Source of the DNA: Oceanisphaera profunda | GTDB taxonomy: Bacteria > Pseudomonadota > Gammaproteobacteria > Enterobacterales > Aeromonadaceae | Direction of reading: 5' to 3' | Assembly: GCF_002157895.1 (NCBI RefSeq) | Contig: NZ_CP021377.1 | Location: 930,001-994,000 of the forward strand | DNA length: 64,000 nucleotides | Shown here: positions 26,435 to 35,005 of the stretch, one piece after another | Numbering within the stretch: position 1 is the stretch's first letter | Layout: every line of letters begins with the position of its first letter | The notes under the pieces: generated by a model | Seen by the model: only the letters and a program-made list of their open reading frames with translations | What the model was told of the DNA's origin: nothing | Database searches by the model: none | Position numbers and translations under genes: made by a program

Positions 26435-27718
26435 TTAAGCGCTTTTACGCCATGCTTGCTCCATCACCAGTGCGATCAAGGTACCGGTTAGCAAACCATT
26501 GCCTAATAGATATTGCGCCAAACCTGGCCAGTGTCGATACAAATCAGGCGGTAAAAACATACACCCTACGCCTAACAACACAGTGACGCCTAAAATAGTG
26601 CCGGCTCGTTGATCCAACGGGTATTTAGTAAGTAATTGAAACGCCAGCATCACCAGTTTAATAAAAGCAGCCAGCAAGGCGGCATTAGCAACAGGTGCCG
26701 GCAGCAAAGACAAAAAGCCCACCGCCGCAGGGAATAAGCTCACCCCCACCATTAACATACAGGCCAGCATAAAAGGCGCACGCCTTTGATCACCGGTGAG
26801 CTGAACAAAGCCCGCCGTGATCGGCAGTGGCACTACCGCTATGGTCGACAAACCACCGGCCATCATGTGGCTAATGCCAGATGCTAGGCTGCTACGATTC
26901 AGCGCGTTTTCCATGGTCGGCTGCTTGCCCTCCACCACGGTGGAGATAGCAGTAATGGCCGCCACTTGGTTGGAGATTAATAGCAAGGAGAACAGCACCG
27001 CGACCACCAACATGCCAATGTCGAGTTTGGGCGAACCAAAGGTGAATAAGCTCGGTAATTGGATGCCACTGCCCGTATTGGGCAGCGCCGAAGCACCTAA
27101 ACCAAACACCGCAAAGGCGCCCCAGCCCAGCACTATCCCCACCAATACCGCATAGGTACGCACCAGCGCATGGCGGCTAAAGGAGCATAACAGCACGCCA
27201 ATAAACACCAACAAGCCAATGGCCGCTACCGGCAGGGTCATCACGCCACTTTGCGGATCTGTGACCATGCCGCGCACAAAGACGCCGGACAGCTGAATCA
27301 CCAGCAGCAACATAAAGCTACCCGTTACCAAGGGCGTGAATAAAAATAATAACCTGTGGGTTTGCTTAGCAATACCCAACACCAACATAATGGCGCCGGA
27401 CACTAATACCCCGCCCGCCAATAGGCGTAATATCTCGCCACCTTCATAGCCTTGCGCGCGGCCAATATAGGCCATCACCACAAATACTATGGCCCAAGAA
27501 CCCGCCGGCCCATCCGCCACCGGATAGCGATGGCCGATGGTGATTTGCACCAAAGAGCTCAAGCCCACCAACATCAAAGTGCGCTGCATTAAGCCGGCAA
27601 TTTCACTGCCTTCAAGACCAAAAGCTTGGCCTAAAATAATCGGCAGTGCCAACGCATTGGCCAATAAAAAGATAAACCACTGGCTGACACTTAATCCCCA
27701 GCCCAAACGTGCGCGCAT
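26435..27718 (-). CDS. NCS2-family nucleobase (xanthine/uracil) permease
   Basis: 427-residue polytopic inner-membrane protein of the nucleobase:cation symporter-2 family. Features are the early SQWFIFLLANALALPIILG with about 12 to 14 membrane segments, and the family region around the substrate helices (SNQVAAITAISTVVEGKQPT, then SHMMAGGLSTIAVVPLPITAGFVQLTG). Family members import uracil, xanthine or uric acid with protons or sodium. Closest substrate cannot be assigned; the protein looks more divergent than UraA or XanP. GGAG precedes the ATG. No catabolic genes adjoin. Confidence 0.82.
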   Translation of the reverse strand: MRARLGWGLSVSQWFIFLLANALALPIILGQAFGLEGSEIAGLMQRTLMLVGLSSLVQITIGHRYPVADGPAGSWAIVFVVMAYIGRAQGYEGGEILRLLAGGVLVSGAIMLVLGIAKQTHRLLFLFTPLVTGSFMLLLVIQLSGVFVRGMVTDPQSGVMTLPVAAIGLLVFIGVLLCSFSRHALVRTYAVLVGIVLGWGAFAVFGLGASALPNTGSGIQLPSLFTFGSPKLDIGMLVVAVLFSLLLISNQVAAITAISTVVEGKQPTMENALNRSSLASGISHMMAGGLSTIAVVPLPITAGFVQLTGDQRRAPFMLACMLMVGVSLFPAAVGFLSLLPAPVANAALLAAFIKLVMLAFQLLTKYPLDQRAGTILGVTVLLGVGCMFLPPDLYRHWPGLAQYLLGNGLLTGTLIALVMEQAWRKSA

Positions 27719-28417
27719 AACTGAACTCCAAACTAAAAGCCGCTAGAAGCTGTCAGCCTTAAGCCGTCAGCAATAAATAAAAAACGCCGAGCACACAGCG
27801 GCGCTGCTTTAGCTGCGCAGCAACATCTTTGCTCAGCCCTCTCCCGTGCCACCGTATGGCTTTAAATTCACACTGCTGTTCGGTGGTATATGTAGAACAT
27901 CTGCATCAGAACCTGCTGCGCAGGCTTTCGGCGCTCAAAGCGCGCGACTACATTCGTGCACCTTGCAAACATCGGCATGGCTGTTTGACCGGGCAATATG
28001 CCACAGACTCAAATCTCAACGCAAAATCTGGCCGAATAAATTGGCCCCTACAAAACAGAGAGCATTCGGCGTTAAACGCGGAACAAGCAGACATCGCAAA
28101 TTGTTAGTGTAGAAGCCTGCTTTAACTGGCTGGTGGCGCGCAGCGACACATACATTCGTGCACCCTGTAAAATTGGCGCGCTGGTTGGTAATTTTAAATT
28201 GAATTAAACATTCAACATTCAACATTCAACATTCAACATTGCTCGAAGGGCCGGTGCGCATGTAAACAATGACGCCAATATTAACGTTTTTCGCCACAGG
28301 AAGTCTCTTGACTCCTAAATAAATTAGGGGCGCAAGCAGCGGTAAAATACAGTAGAATACGCCGCCTCTGCTTAGCCGCAGATCCAGTTGTTGGGCCAGT
28401 ACTGCATGCTAGGCGGT
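27719..28417. repeat. Repeat-packed 770-base spacer upstream of purH
   Basis: No credible gene. F-family copies lie at about 27885-27985 (minus-strand GTAG hairpin at 27929-27951) and 28084-28172 (plus-strand GTAG head at 28109-28132). Between them is a G-family copy at 28030-28051 (GCCGAATAAATTGGCCCCTA then C). An E-family array is at 28200-28242, where TTCAACA occurs four times in a row. Confidence 0.65.
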
Positions 28418-28454
28418 TTGGTAAAGTCGACGCGAGTCACGCCGCTTTTACCAA
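28418..28454 (+). promoter_or_regulatory. Leader hairpin upstream of purH
   Basis: TTGGTAAA and TTTACCAA form an 8-bp stem enclosing a 21-base loop that itself contains GACGCGAGTCACGCC. The hairpin ends 34 bases before the purH ATG. It does not resemble the purine or PreQ1 riboswitch cores, and no clear PurR box is visible. Confidence 0.4.
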
Positions 28455-28488
28455 CCCCCCCGATCGATCGTTAAAGGAACGAGAAACC

Positions 28489-30072
28489 ATGGAAACTGCT
28501 CGACCCATTCGCCGTGCTCTGCTGAGTGTGTCTGACAAAGACGGCATCATCAATTTCGCCCAAGGCTTACACGCCCGTGGCGTAGAACTGCTGTCTACCG
28601 GTGGCACCGCCCGTTTGTTAGCTGAACAAGGCATTCCCGTCACCGAAGTGTCTGATTATACCGGTTTTCCTGAAATGATGGATGGCCGCGTTAAAACGCT
28701 ACACCCCAAGGTACACGGCGGTATTTTAGGCCGTCGCGGCACCGATGACGCCATTATGACCGAGCACGGCATTGCCCCCATCGACATGGTGGTGGTCAAC
28801 CTTTACCCGTTCGCCAATACCGTAGCCAAAGCCGATTGCAGCCTCGAAGATGCCATCGAAAACATCGATATCGGCGGACCGACCATGGTACGTGCTGCCG
28901 CTAAAAACCACAACGATGTGGCCATAGTGGTAAATAGCAGCGATTACGACCGTTTGCTCAACGAAATGGACTCAGGCAACAACAGCTTGACCCAAGCTAC
29001 CCGCTTTGGTTTAGCCATTGCCGCTTTTGAGCACACCGCCCAATACGACGGCATGATTGCCAACTACTTTGGCACCATGGTACCCGCCTATCATGCTGCG
29101 AGTGAAGGCTCTGCTTTCCCGCGTACCATCAACTATCAATTCACTAAAAAGCAAGACTTACGCTATGGCGAAAACAGCCATCAGAGCGCCGCTTTTTATG
29201 TGGAAAACCAGATAGATGAAGCTTCAGTGGCCACCGCCACTCAGCTGCAAGGCAAAGAGTTGTCGTTCAATAATATCGCCGACACCGATGCCGCGTTAGA
29301 GTGCGTAAAAGAGTTTGATACCCCGGCTTGTGTGATTGTGAAGCACGCCAACCCTTGCGGTGTGGCACTGGGCGATAATCTATTAACAGCCTACGAGCGT
29401 GCTTATCAAACCGATCCTACCTCTGCCTTTGGCGGCATTATCGCCTTTAACCGCGAATTAGATGCCGACACCGCTAAAGCCATTGTTGATCGTCAGTTTG
29501 TGGAAGTGATCATCGCACCTAGCGTGTCTGATGCCGCACAAGACGTTGTTGCCGAGAAGAAAAACGTGCGCTTATTAGTATCTGGAATTTGGGCCGAGAA
29601 GACCAAAACGCTGGACATTAAACGCGTGAACGGTGGCATCTTAGTGCAAGACCGCGACCAAGGTAACATTGGCTTAGACGACCTAAAAGTAGTCAGCAAG
29701 CGCCAGCCTACGGACGCCGAGTTGCAAGACTTGTTATTCTGCTGGAAAGTGGCCAAATACGTGAAGTCCAACGCCATTGTGTACGCCAAAGGCGCACAAA
29801 CTATTGGCGTAGGCGCCGGCCAAATGAGCCGCGTGTACTCTGCTAAAGTAGCCGGCATTAAAGCCGAAGACGAAGGCTTGCAAGTAGCGGGTTCAGTGAT
29901 GGCATCTGATGCCTTCTTCCCGTTCCGTGATGGCATAGACGCCGCTGCGGCCGCCGGTATCAGCTGTGTGATCCAGCCGGGTGGCTCTATGCGTGACGAT
30001 GAAGTTATTCAGGCCGCCGATGAGCATGGCATGACCATGGTCTTCACCGGCATGCGTCACTTTCGCCATTGA
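28489..30072 (+). CDS. purH: Bifunctional AICAR formyltransferase/IMP cyclohydrolase PurH
   Basis: 527 residues. The N-terminal methylglyoxal-synthase-like domain (about 1-190) is the IMP cyclohydrolase: [44 protein letters not shown]. The C-terminal AICAR transformylase part shows [46 protein letters not shown], and [15 protein letters not shown]. It performs the last two steps of IMP synthesis. The usual RYGENPHQ has Ser in place of Pro here, a mild oddity. AAAGGAACG precedes the ATG. purD follows on the same strand after an unusual 195-base folded spacer. Confidence 0.97.
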   Translation: METARPIRRALLSVSDKDGIINFAQGLHARGVELLSTGGTARLLAEQGIPVTEVSDYTGFPEMMDGRVKTLHPKVHGGILGRRGTDDAIMTEHGIAPIDMVVVNLYPFANTVAKADCSLEDAIENIDIGGPTMVRAAAKNHNDVAIVVNSSDYDRLLNEMDSGNNSLTQATRFGLAIAAFEHTAQYDGMIANYFGTMVPAYHAASEGSAFPRTINYQFTKKQDLRYGENSHQSAAFYVENQIDEASVATATQLQGKELSFNNIADTDAALECVKEFDTPACVIVKHANPCGVALGDNLLTAYERAYQTDPTSAFGGIIAFNRELDADTAKAIVDRQFVEVIIAPSVSDAAQDVVAEKKNVRLLVSGIWAEKTKTLDIKRVNGGILVQDRDQGNIGLDDLKVVSKRQPTDAELQDLLFCWKVAKYVKSNAIVYAKGAQTIGVGAGQMSRVYSAKVAGIKAEDEGLQVAGSVMASDAFFPFRDGIDAAAAAGISCVIQPGGSMRDDEVIQAADEHGMTMVFTGMRHFRH

Positions 30073-30237
30073 TAAGAAGCTAGGAGCTTAATTGTTAGTA
30101 GGATAGGAAAAATCACACGCCGACGCGCTAAACCGCATCCATGCGGCGCTCAGCACATGACGTCCCTGTCATGTGATGGTCGGCTTAGTGATTACTTCCT
30201 ATCCTTCTCTGTTTGAAATAATCCTAGCTTCTATCAA
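30073..30237 (+). other. Multi-stem folded element between purH and purD
   Basis: Nested perfect inverted repeats lie just after the purH stop. Outer stem AGAAGCTAGGA (30075-30085) pairs with TCCTAGCTTCT (30222-30232). The second stem AGGATAGGAA (30100-30109) pairs with TTCCTATCCT (30196-30205). The third, AATCAC (30111-30116), pairs with GTGATT (30188-30193), and the fourth, GCCGAC (30119-30124), with GTCGGC (30179-30184). Inside are two hairpins: CCGCATCCATGCGG (30133-30146), and CACATGAC/GTCATGTG (30154-30175). As RNA this is a long rod ending in a two-armed head. It is unlike the A-G repeats elsewhere. It could be a MITE-like insertion or a regulatory/processing element in the purHD message. 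Confidence 0.7.
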
Positions 30238-30267
30238 GTGCTTTACTAATTTTGAGGAACAAAATTG

Positions 30268-31560
30268 ATGAAAGTATTAATCATTGGTGGTGGTGGTCGT
30301 GAGCATGCTTTGGCGTGGAAAGCCGCACAATCGCCTAACGTCAGTCAGGTATTCGTGGCCCCAGGTAATGCGGGCACGGCTTTAGAGTCGAATCTGACGA
30401 ATGTAGACATTGCTGCTACCGATATTCAAGGCTTGCTGGCGTTTGCCAAACAAGAACAGATTGGCCTGACCATTGTTGGTCCAGAAGCACCATTAGTCGC
30501 CGGTGTGGTTGATGCGTTTGACGCCGAAAGCTTAGCCATTTTTGGTCCCACTGCGGCCGCGGCCCAGTTAGAAGGCTCTAAAGCCTTCAGCAAAGACTTT
30601 TTAGCGCGCCAAAATATCCCGAGTGCTGAGTACCAGAACTTTACCGAAGTTGAGCCTGCTATCGCTTATTTACGCGAAAAAGGCGCACCTATCGTGGTAA
30701 AAGCTGACGGTTTAGCGGCCGGTAAAGGCGTGATTGTGGCCATGACCTTAGCAGAGGCAGAAAACGCCGTGCACGATATGTTATCTGGCAATGCCTTTGG
30801 CGCTGCAGGCAGCCGTGTGGTGATCGAAGAGTTTCTCGATGGCGAAGAAGCCTCCTTTATTGTGATGGTGGACGGTGAAAACGTGTTGGCCATGGCTACC
30901 AGCCAAGATCACAAGCGCGTCGGCGACGGCGATACTGGCCCCAATACTGGCGGCATGGGTGCCTATAGCCCCGCACCCGTAGTGACGCAGGAAATCCACG
31001 ACCGCGTGATGCGCCAAGTGATCATGCCCACAGTGCGGGGCATGGCGGCTGAAGGTAACGTTTACAAAGGCTTCTTATACGCGGGCCTGATGATCGATAA
31101 CGCCGGTCAGCCAAAGGTGATTGAGTTTAACTGTCGCTTTGGTGACCCAGAAACGCAGCCAATTCTGATGCGCTTGCAGTCTGATCTCGTGGAGCTGTGC
31201 TTAGCTGGTTGTAACGGTAAGCTAGATACGGTCACGGCCGAGTTTGACCCGCGCGCCGCCGTGGGTGTGGTATTGGCGGCGGGCGGTTATCCGGCGGATG
31301 GTTATCGTAAATTTGACGCTATTACTAATATCCCCGCAGAAACGCCGATCAGCAAAACCTTTCACGCCGGCAGCAGCTTTCAAGACGCCACCTTGGTTAC
31401 CTCAGGTGGGCGCGTATTGTGCGCCACGGCCTTAGGTAATACGGTAACCGAAGCGCAAGCCAATGCCTATGCGGTGGCTGAACAGATTAAATGGCAAGGG
31501 ATGTTTTATCGTCACGACATCGCCTATCGCGCCATAGAGCGAGAAAACCAAGGCGCTTAA
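30268..31560 (+). CDS. purD: Phosphoribosylamine-glycine ligase PurD
   Basis: 430 residues, close to E. coli PurD (429). ATP-grasp enzyme making glycinamide ribonucleotide. The N-terminal MKVLIIGGGGREHALAWK is diagnostic; further motifs are VVGPEAPLVAGVVDAF, KADGLAAGKGV, EEFLDGEEASF, and the GD.DTGPNTGGMGAYSPAP block, with metal-site EFNCRFGDPE. ATG 30268 follows TGAGGAAC; the adjacent TTG at 30265 is not needed. It probably shares a transcript with purH, separated by the folded element. A strong terminator follows. Confidence 0.97.
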   Translation: MKVLIIGGGGREHALAWKAAQSPNVSQVFVAPGNAGTALESNLTNVDIAATDIQGLLAFAKQEQIGLTIVGPEAPLVAGVVDAFDAESLAIFGPTAAAAQLEGSKAFSKDFLARQNIPSAEYQNFTEVEPAIAYLREKGAPIVVKADGLAAGKGVIVAMTLAEAENAVHDMLSGNAFGAAGSRVVIEEFLDGEEASFIVMVDGENVLAMATSQDHKRVGDGDTGPNTGGMGAYSPAPVVTQEIHDRVMRQVIMPTVRGMAAEGNVYKGFLYAGLMIDNAGQPKVIEFNCRFGDPETQPILMRLQSDLVELCLAGCNGKLDTVTAEFDPRAAVGVVLAAGGYPADGYRKFDAITNIPAETPISKTFHAGSSFQDATLVTSGGRVLCATALGNTVTEAQANAYAVAEQIKWQGMFYRHDIAYRAIERENQGA

Positions 31561-31610
31561 TACCACGCCTTACGTTATACGCTTTACGCTGTATGCAAAA
31601 ATACAACGCC

Positions 31611-31641
31611 TAAGCCGCCATCATTGATGGCGGCTTTTTTT
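31611..31641 (+). terminator. Terminator after purD
   Basis: AAGCCGCCATC / GATGGCGGCTTTTTTT hairpin, about 50 bases after the purD stop. Confidence 0.92.
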
Positions 31642-31656
31642 GTGTCTAACCCACTC

Positions 31657-31789
31657 GTAGAGGCCGCTTTAGCTGGCCGGTGGCGCGCAGCGACACGAAG
31701 AGCCACCAAACAATGCCATGTTCAAAAACGGTATTGTTGTTAGGTTTTAGTTTTGCTATGCAAAACCGGCCGGCTAAAGCGGCCTCTAC
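31657..31789. repeat. Inverted pair of GTAG-headed D-family repeats
   Basis: Plus-strand copy GTAGAGGCCGCTTTAGCTGG (from 31657) and minus-strand copy of the same word (CCGGCTAAAGCGGCCTCTAC, ending 31789) face each other about 85 bases apart. Head-to-head pairing of REP units is typical of BIME-like repeats. The spacer to 31935 otherwise holds only the next gene's leader. Confidence 0.7.
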
Positions 31790-31935
31790 GGGAACTACCG
31801 GTATTTTTACTCATCACCCTTTACGCTTCACTCTTCACCATCACCTAAACCCTATTCCTCACCTATTCTTGATGTTAATGCAGCTCTGCAAGGTGAGCAC
31901 TGCATTCGCTTTACTTTTGCCAACAGGAGTATCGT

Positions 31936-32340
31936 ATGCGTAGCAAAGACATGTCTTACAATAAATTGTTTAGCAAAACTTTACTGGGATTAGGGCTAAC
32001 CTTCGCCATCAGCTTGCCGCTGCTGGCCGCCCCCATACAAACCGCTGATAGCGCCGAGGGCGAGATCCTCACCAATGAAGCGGGCATGAGTTTATATGTG
32101 TTTGAGAAAGACCAAGCCGGCGTGAGCAACTGTAACGACCAATGCGCCGACAATTGGCCACCGCTGATGGCTACCGCTAAGGATAAAGCCGAAGGGGATT
32201 ACGGCATTATCAAGCGTGCCGATGGCGTTTTACAGTGGAGCTATAAAGAGCAGCCGCTGTATCTGTGGAAAGACGACAAAGCCGCCGGCGATGTGTTTGG
32301 CGATGGCAAGTTTGATGTTTGGCACTTGGCTAAGCCTTAG
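31936..32340 (+). CDS. COG4315-type secreted protein (YxFxxD repeat)
   Basis: 134 residues. A signal peptide is evident (FSKTLLGLGLTFAISLPLLAA, cleavage near residue 32). The mature part carries the two conserved elements of the COG4315 lipoprotein-like family: MSLYVFEKDQAGVSNCNDQCADNWPPL with two cysteines, and a second LYLWKDDKAAGDVFGDGKFDVWH. These proteins sit in the periplasm; their function is not established, although some are near copper or redox genes. There is no lipobox cysteine here, so it is probably soluble or periplasmic. AGGAG precedes the ATG; the inner ATG 31951 is an alternative start. Confidence 0.82.
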   Translation: MRSKDMSYNKLFSKTLLGLGLTFAISLPLLAAPIQTADSAEGEILTNEAGMSLYVFEKDQAGVSNCNDQCADNWPPLMATAKDKAEGDYGIIKRADGVLQWSYKEQPLYLWKDDKAAGDVFGDGKFDVWHLAKP

Positions 32341-32400
32341 CAGCGTGAGGCGTGAGGCGTGAGGCGAAAATAGCCACAAGCGCCTAGCACCAAGCAAAAC

Positions 32401-32443
32401 AAAAAGAGCCCCTTTGGAGTGTATAGCAAAAAGGGGCTCTTTT
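32401..32443 (+). terminator. Bidirectional terminator between the COG4315 and CbiX-like genes
   Basis: AAAAAGAGCCCCTTT and AAAGGGGCTCTTTTA arms enclose a loop of about 15 bases; A and T runs on both sides let it serve both convergent genes. Confidence 0.88.
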
Positions 32444-32474
32444 ATTGTGACCTGTTAGCCGCGTACAAAGATCG

Positions 32475-32831
32475 TTATAACTGCTCGGCTAACCAATCGG
32501 CAAAGCCTGGCATGGCACCTAAGTGCGGCAACAGCGTGAGCGTAAGATCTGGGTATTGCTCGCGCTTTTGATGCAGTACCGAGGGCAAGTCTTCTACTAC
32601 ATGTCGGCCTTGGGCCAAAAAGTACGGGAACAGCTTAATCTCAGTGGCACCCGCCGCCACTTGGCTGTCTATGGCTTGTTCAAGCGAAGGCTCGGCCAGT
32701 TCCCAAAAGGCATGGCCCATGATTTCAAAACGCGCCGCCATAGATTGCGTCACGCTGGCTGTAAAATCAGCAATTTCTTGATTGGCCGCCTCACGACGAC
32801 TGCCATGTGCCACCAAAATAAACCCTTTCAT
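32475..32831 (-). CDS. Single-domain CbiX/SirB-type chelatase
   Basis: 118-residue single CbiX domain. The start MKGFILVAHGSRREAANQEI has the metal-site H9; a second His lies in LFPYFLAQGRHVVEDLP, the typical pattern for sirohydrochlorin chelatases that insert iron or cobalt into the siroheme or cobalamin precursor. Full-length CbiX is a tandem of two such domains; a single one works as a homodimer, as in CbiXS. No cobalamin or siroheme genes are adjacent, so it may serve sirohaem. A ribosome site AAGGAT lies upstream of the ATG. Confidence 0.85.
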   Translation of the reverse strand: MKGFILVAHGSRREAANQEIADFTASVTQSMAARFEIMGHAFWELAEPSLEQAIDSQVAAGATEIKLFPYFLAQGRHVVEDLPSVLHQKREQYPDLTLTLLPHLGAMPGFADWLAEQL

Positions 32832-32911
32832 CTTTTATTTATCCTTTGCTGTTTGCTTAGCTCATGGCTTTTAGGTTCAAGACTGTTTACGTTTAGTTTT
32901 GCTACACAAAA

Positions 32912-32936
32912 CCGGCGCGCTCAAAGCGGCCTCTAC
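32912..32936 (-). repeat. GTAG-headed D-family repeat
   Basis: CCGGCGCGCTCAAAGCGGCC then TCTAC; on the minus strand it begins GTAGAGGCCGCTTTGAGCGC, a variant of the D unit. Located between the CbiX-like gene and the next minus-strand gene, preceded by TTTAGTTTTGCTACACAAAA, which also precedes the D copy near 31767. Confidence 0.65.
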
Positions 32937-32975
32937 AAGAACGCTTATGGCTGACAACTCCCACTACCGCAGGAG

Positions 32976-33404
32976 TTAAGTCGATTGCTTAACAAGCACC
33001 TGCGGCACTTGGCCCGCCAGTACATCCACACAATAATCCCAGCTGGCAATACGATAATGTTGAATATCATCATCCAGATGCAAGCCTTGGCTTTGCTGAT
33101 GAAACCAAATTAAAAAACGCGACGGCGTGATCAAATGAATTTGAGTATCTGAACTCCCCTCGTCTTCGTCGTCCATAAAGCTCAACACGTCGGCGCCTTC
33201 TAGCATCCGATAGCCAAACACATGATCAAACTGTAACTGGTAAATTACTTGGGGGGGCGTATCAATCTTGGTCGGCATGCCCATAGAGAGCAGCAATTTA
33301 CCGGTCCATACATCCTGATATACCTCAGTCAACATAAGCCCGGTGGTTAAACCACGAGCGCCGGACCAGGGTGTGGTCATTTGTCGAACGGTATTGGCTT
33401 CCAT
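32976..33404 (-). CDS. Conserved-looking protein of unknown function
   Basis: 142 residues, not recognised. It has an excellent ribosome site (AGGAGGC) seven bases before the ATG and normal codon use, so it is very likely a real gene. There is no signal peptide or membrane segment. The middle is strongly acidic (FMDDEDEGSSDTQ), and the C-terminal part reads as mixed strands and helices (IHLITPSRFLIWFHQQSQGL, IASWDYCVDVLAGQVPQV). Neighbours are HU upstream and the CbiX-like chelatase downstream, both on the same strand but with separate spacing, so context gives no clear hint. I do not assign a function. Confidence 0.7.
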   Translation of the reverse strand: MEANTVRQMTTPWSGARGLTTGLMLTEVYQDVWTGKLLLSMGMPTKIDTPPQVIYQLQFDHVFGYRMLEGADVLSFMDDEDEGSSDTQIHLITPSRFLIWFHQQSQGLHLDDDIQHYRIASWDYCVDVLAGQVPQVLVKQST

Positions 33405-33480
33405 CAGAGCCTCCTAGAAAAGGAAACAGGCTGGCATTAGTTATAACAAGTTTATGTTAAAAGGAGCAAACTGAGAGAGA

Positions 33481-33504
33481 AAAAACCCGACCTAAGTCGG
33501 GTTT
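33481..33504 (-). terminator. Terminator of the HU gene
   Basis: Minus strand reads AACCCGACTTAGGTCGGGTT followed by a T run: an eight-base stem right after the hup stop. Confidence 0.9.
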
Positions 33505-33512
33505 AGAAGATA

Positions 33513-33785
33513 TTACTTGATGGCATCTTTCAGTGCCTTGCCCGCTACAAAAGCAGGGACATTGGCAGCAGCAATCTGAATTTCAGCACCTGTCTGTGGA
33601 TTACGACCGGCGCGTGCAGCGCGGTGGTTCACTTTAAAGGTACCAAAACCCACCAGTTGTACTGGGTCGCCTTCTTTCAGGCTTTGGGTTATACCGCTTA
33701 GTACTTCTTCCAGCGCGGCCTTGGCCTGTGCCTTATTTAAATCTGCCTTAGCGGCAATTGCTTCAACAAGCTGAGTCTTATTCAT
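33513..33785 (-). CDS. hupA: DNA-binding protein HU
   Basis: 90 residues, exactly the HU length. Starts [20 protein letters not shown] and shows the dimer core [20 protein letters not shown] with the DNA-binding arm and its tip proline (GRNPQTG). Ends [12 protein letters not shown] bends and compacts DNA and supports replication, repair and regulation. The sequence is closer to the alpha type than to beta ([20 protein letters not shown]), but alpha versus beta is uncertain, and IHF is excluded by length and N-terminus. AAAGGAT precedes the ATG. Monocistronic with a terminator. Confidence 0.95.
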   Translation of the reverse strand: MNKTQLVEAIAAKADLNKAQAKAALEEVLSGITQSLKEGDPVQLVGFGTFKVNHRAARAGRNPQTGAEIQIAAANVPAFVAGKALKDAIK

Positions 33786-34132
33786 AGGGATCCTTTCTCA
33801 CTTGGCATTAAGTGGTTACCCACTCTATTCAAATTTAGGCTTCAAGCAAAGCCTTTGTATCAAGGGCTACATCAAGTGCCGTTGTTTTGTGCAGATATTG
33901 CTAAAAGCGTCACATAATTCCACTCAAAAGCCGCCCTCACTCGCCAAAAACGCGCTGCTAAACAAGCAATCAGTTAACAGGCGTGCGGTTAAACAAGTGC
34001 GGCGACCAACACCGACTCAGCATAGCCGAGCTCGGTATGAGCTACTAGAGGCCAAATGCGCAGCGGGTCAAATTTGTGCGCTTAACCCTTCAAAGCCGAC
34101 AAATTCCGACCGCCCGCTGGTTTAGGGCGGCT
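33786..34132. other. Intergenic region between HU and the GarR-like gene
   Basis: 347 bases without a supported gene. A plus-strand frame at 33802-34125 has no ribosome site and no recognisable product. A hairpin CCGCCC...GGGCGG at 34109-34128, followed on the minus strand by coding sequence of the next gene's end, may be a terminator for that gene. The HU promoter is expected near 33800-33870. Confidence 0.4.
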
Positions 34133-35005
34133 TTATTTCGCTTTGGCCACTAAGTCTTTAATAACCACGGTAGAGTCACAACGGCCAAAACCGTCGGCTA
34201 ACAATTGCTCATACACCTTATGCACATGCTCGGTCAGGGGCAACGTTAGTCCTTGTTGTTCCGCCTCATCTAAACAAATACCTAAGTCTTTGTGCATCCA
34301 CTGAGCGGCAAAGCCAAAGTCGAATTTATCTTCACTCATGGTTTGGGCACGGTTTTGTAACTGCCAGCTTTGGGCGGCGCCGCCACCTAATACATCAATT
34401 AGGGTCGGAATATCTAAGCCGGCCTTTTGTGCGATCATCAAGCCTTCGGCAATGCCTTGTACGGCACCAATCACGAAGATTTGATTGACCATCTTACAAC
34501 GCTGGCCTGAGCCCACCGGCCCTAAACGCGTCACTTTTTTACCGTAAGCAGCTAATACCGGTGACGCTTCGGCTACGTCCGCCTCAGTACCGCCCACCAT
34601 AATGGTTAAGGCACCGTTTTCGGCCCCCAACTGACCACCGGAGACTGGCGCATCAATAAAGCGCAGATCCAGTTTTGCGGCCGCAGCAGCAAGCTCTTCT
34701 GCCAATATGGCAGAGGTCGTAGTGTGATCCACCAACAATGCGCCCGCTTTCATACCCGCTAACACACCTTCTTCGCCATATACTACCGAGCGTACGTCGT
34801 CGTCGTTGCCCACGCACACCATCACCATGTCTGCGTCTTTGGCCGCGGCGGCCGGTGTTAAGGCATGGCTGCCACCGTTACTCTCGGCCCAAGCGGCTGC
34901 TTTTTCTGGACTGCGGTTATACACGCACACCTGATGGCCGGCTTGTTGTAAGTGCGCCGCCATAGGAAAGCCCATCACGCCCAAGCCAATAAACGCCAAT
35001 TTCAT
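34133..35005 (-). CDS. 3-hydroxyisobutyrate dehydrogenase family (GarR/MmsB-like) oxidoreductase
   Basis: 290 residues of the beta-hydroxyacid dehydrogenase family. The N-terminal Rossmann motif is MKLAFIGLGVMGFPMAAHL (GxGxMG), with DAPVSGGQLGAENG for the substrate loop and catalytic lysine in GSGQRCKMVNQI. Members reduce 2-hydroxy-3-oxopropionate, or oxidise 3-hydroxyisobutyrate, with NAD(P). The N-terminus preceding MKLAFIG in the same frame (14 residues) is rejected because AAGGAG lies just before the ATG at 35005. Substrate cannot be set without neighbours; no glycerate or valine pathway genes are next to it. Confidence 0.87.
   Translation of the reverse strand: MKLAFIGLGVMGFPMAAHLQQAGHQVCVYNRSPEKAAAWAESNGGSHALTPAAAAKDADMVMVCVGNDDDVRSVVYGEEGVLAGMKAGALLVDHTTTSAILAEELAAAAAKLDLRFIDAPVSGGQLGAENGALTIMVGGTEADVAEASPVLAAYGKKVTRLGPVGSGQRCKMVNQIFVIGAVQGIAEGLMIAQKAGLDIPTLIDVLGGGAAQSWQLQNRAQTMSEDKFDFGFAAQWMHKDLGICLDEAEQQGLTLPLTEHVHKVYEQLLADGFGRCDSTVVIKDLVAKAK

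Noticed and set aside
27829-28112. Open frames in the purH upstream repeats
   Set aside because: They lie completely within F- and G-family repeats and share no protein pattern between copies.
28270-28300. Possible PurR box (ATTAACGTTTTTCG) upstream of purH
   Set aside because: Only about half of the consensus ACGCAAACGTTTGCGT positions match.
31680-31943. Plus-strand 87-codon frame before the COG4315 gene
   Set aside because: It runs through the D-family repeat pair and overlaps the true start, which has the ribosome site.
33802-34125. Plus-strand 107-codon frame between HU and the dehydrogenase
   Set aside because: No ribosome site, biased amino acid content, and it crosses the HU promoter region.
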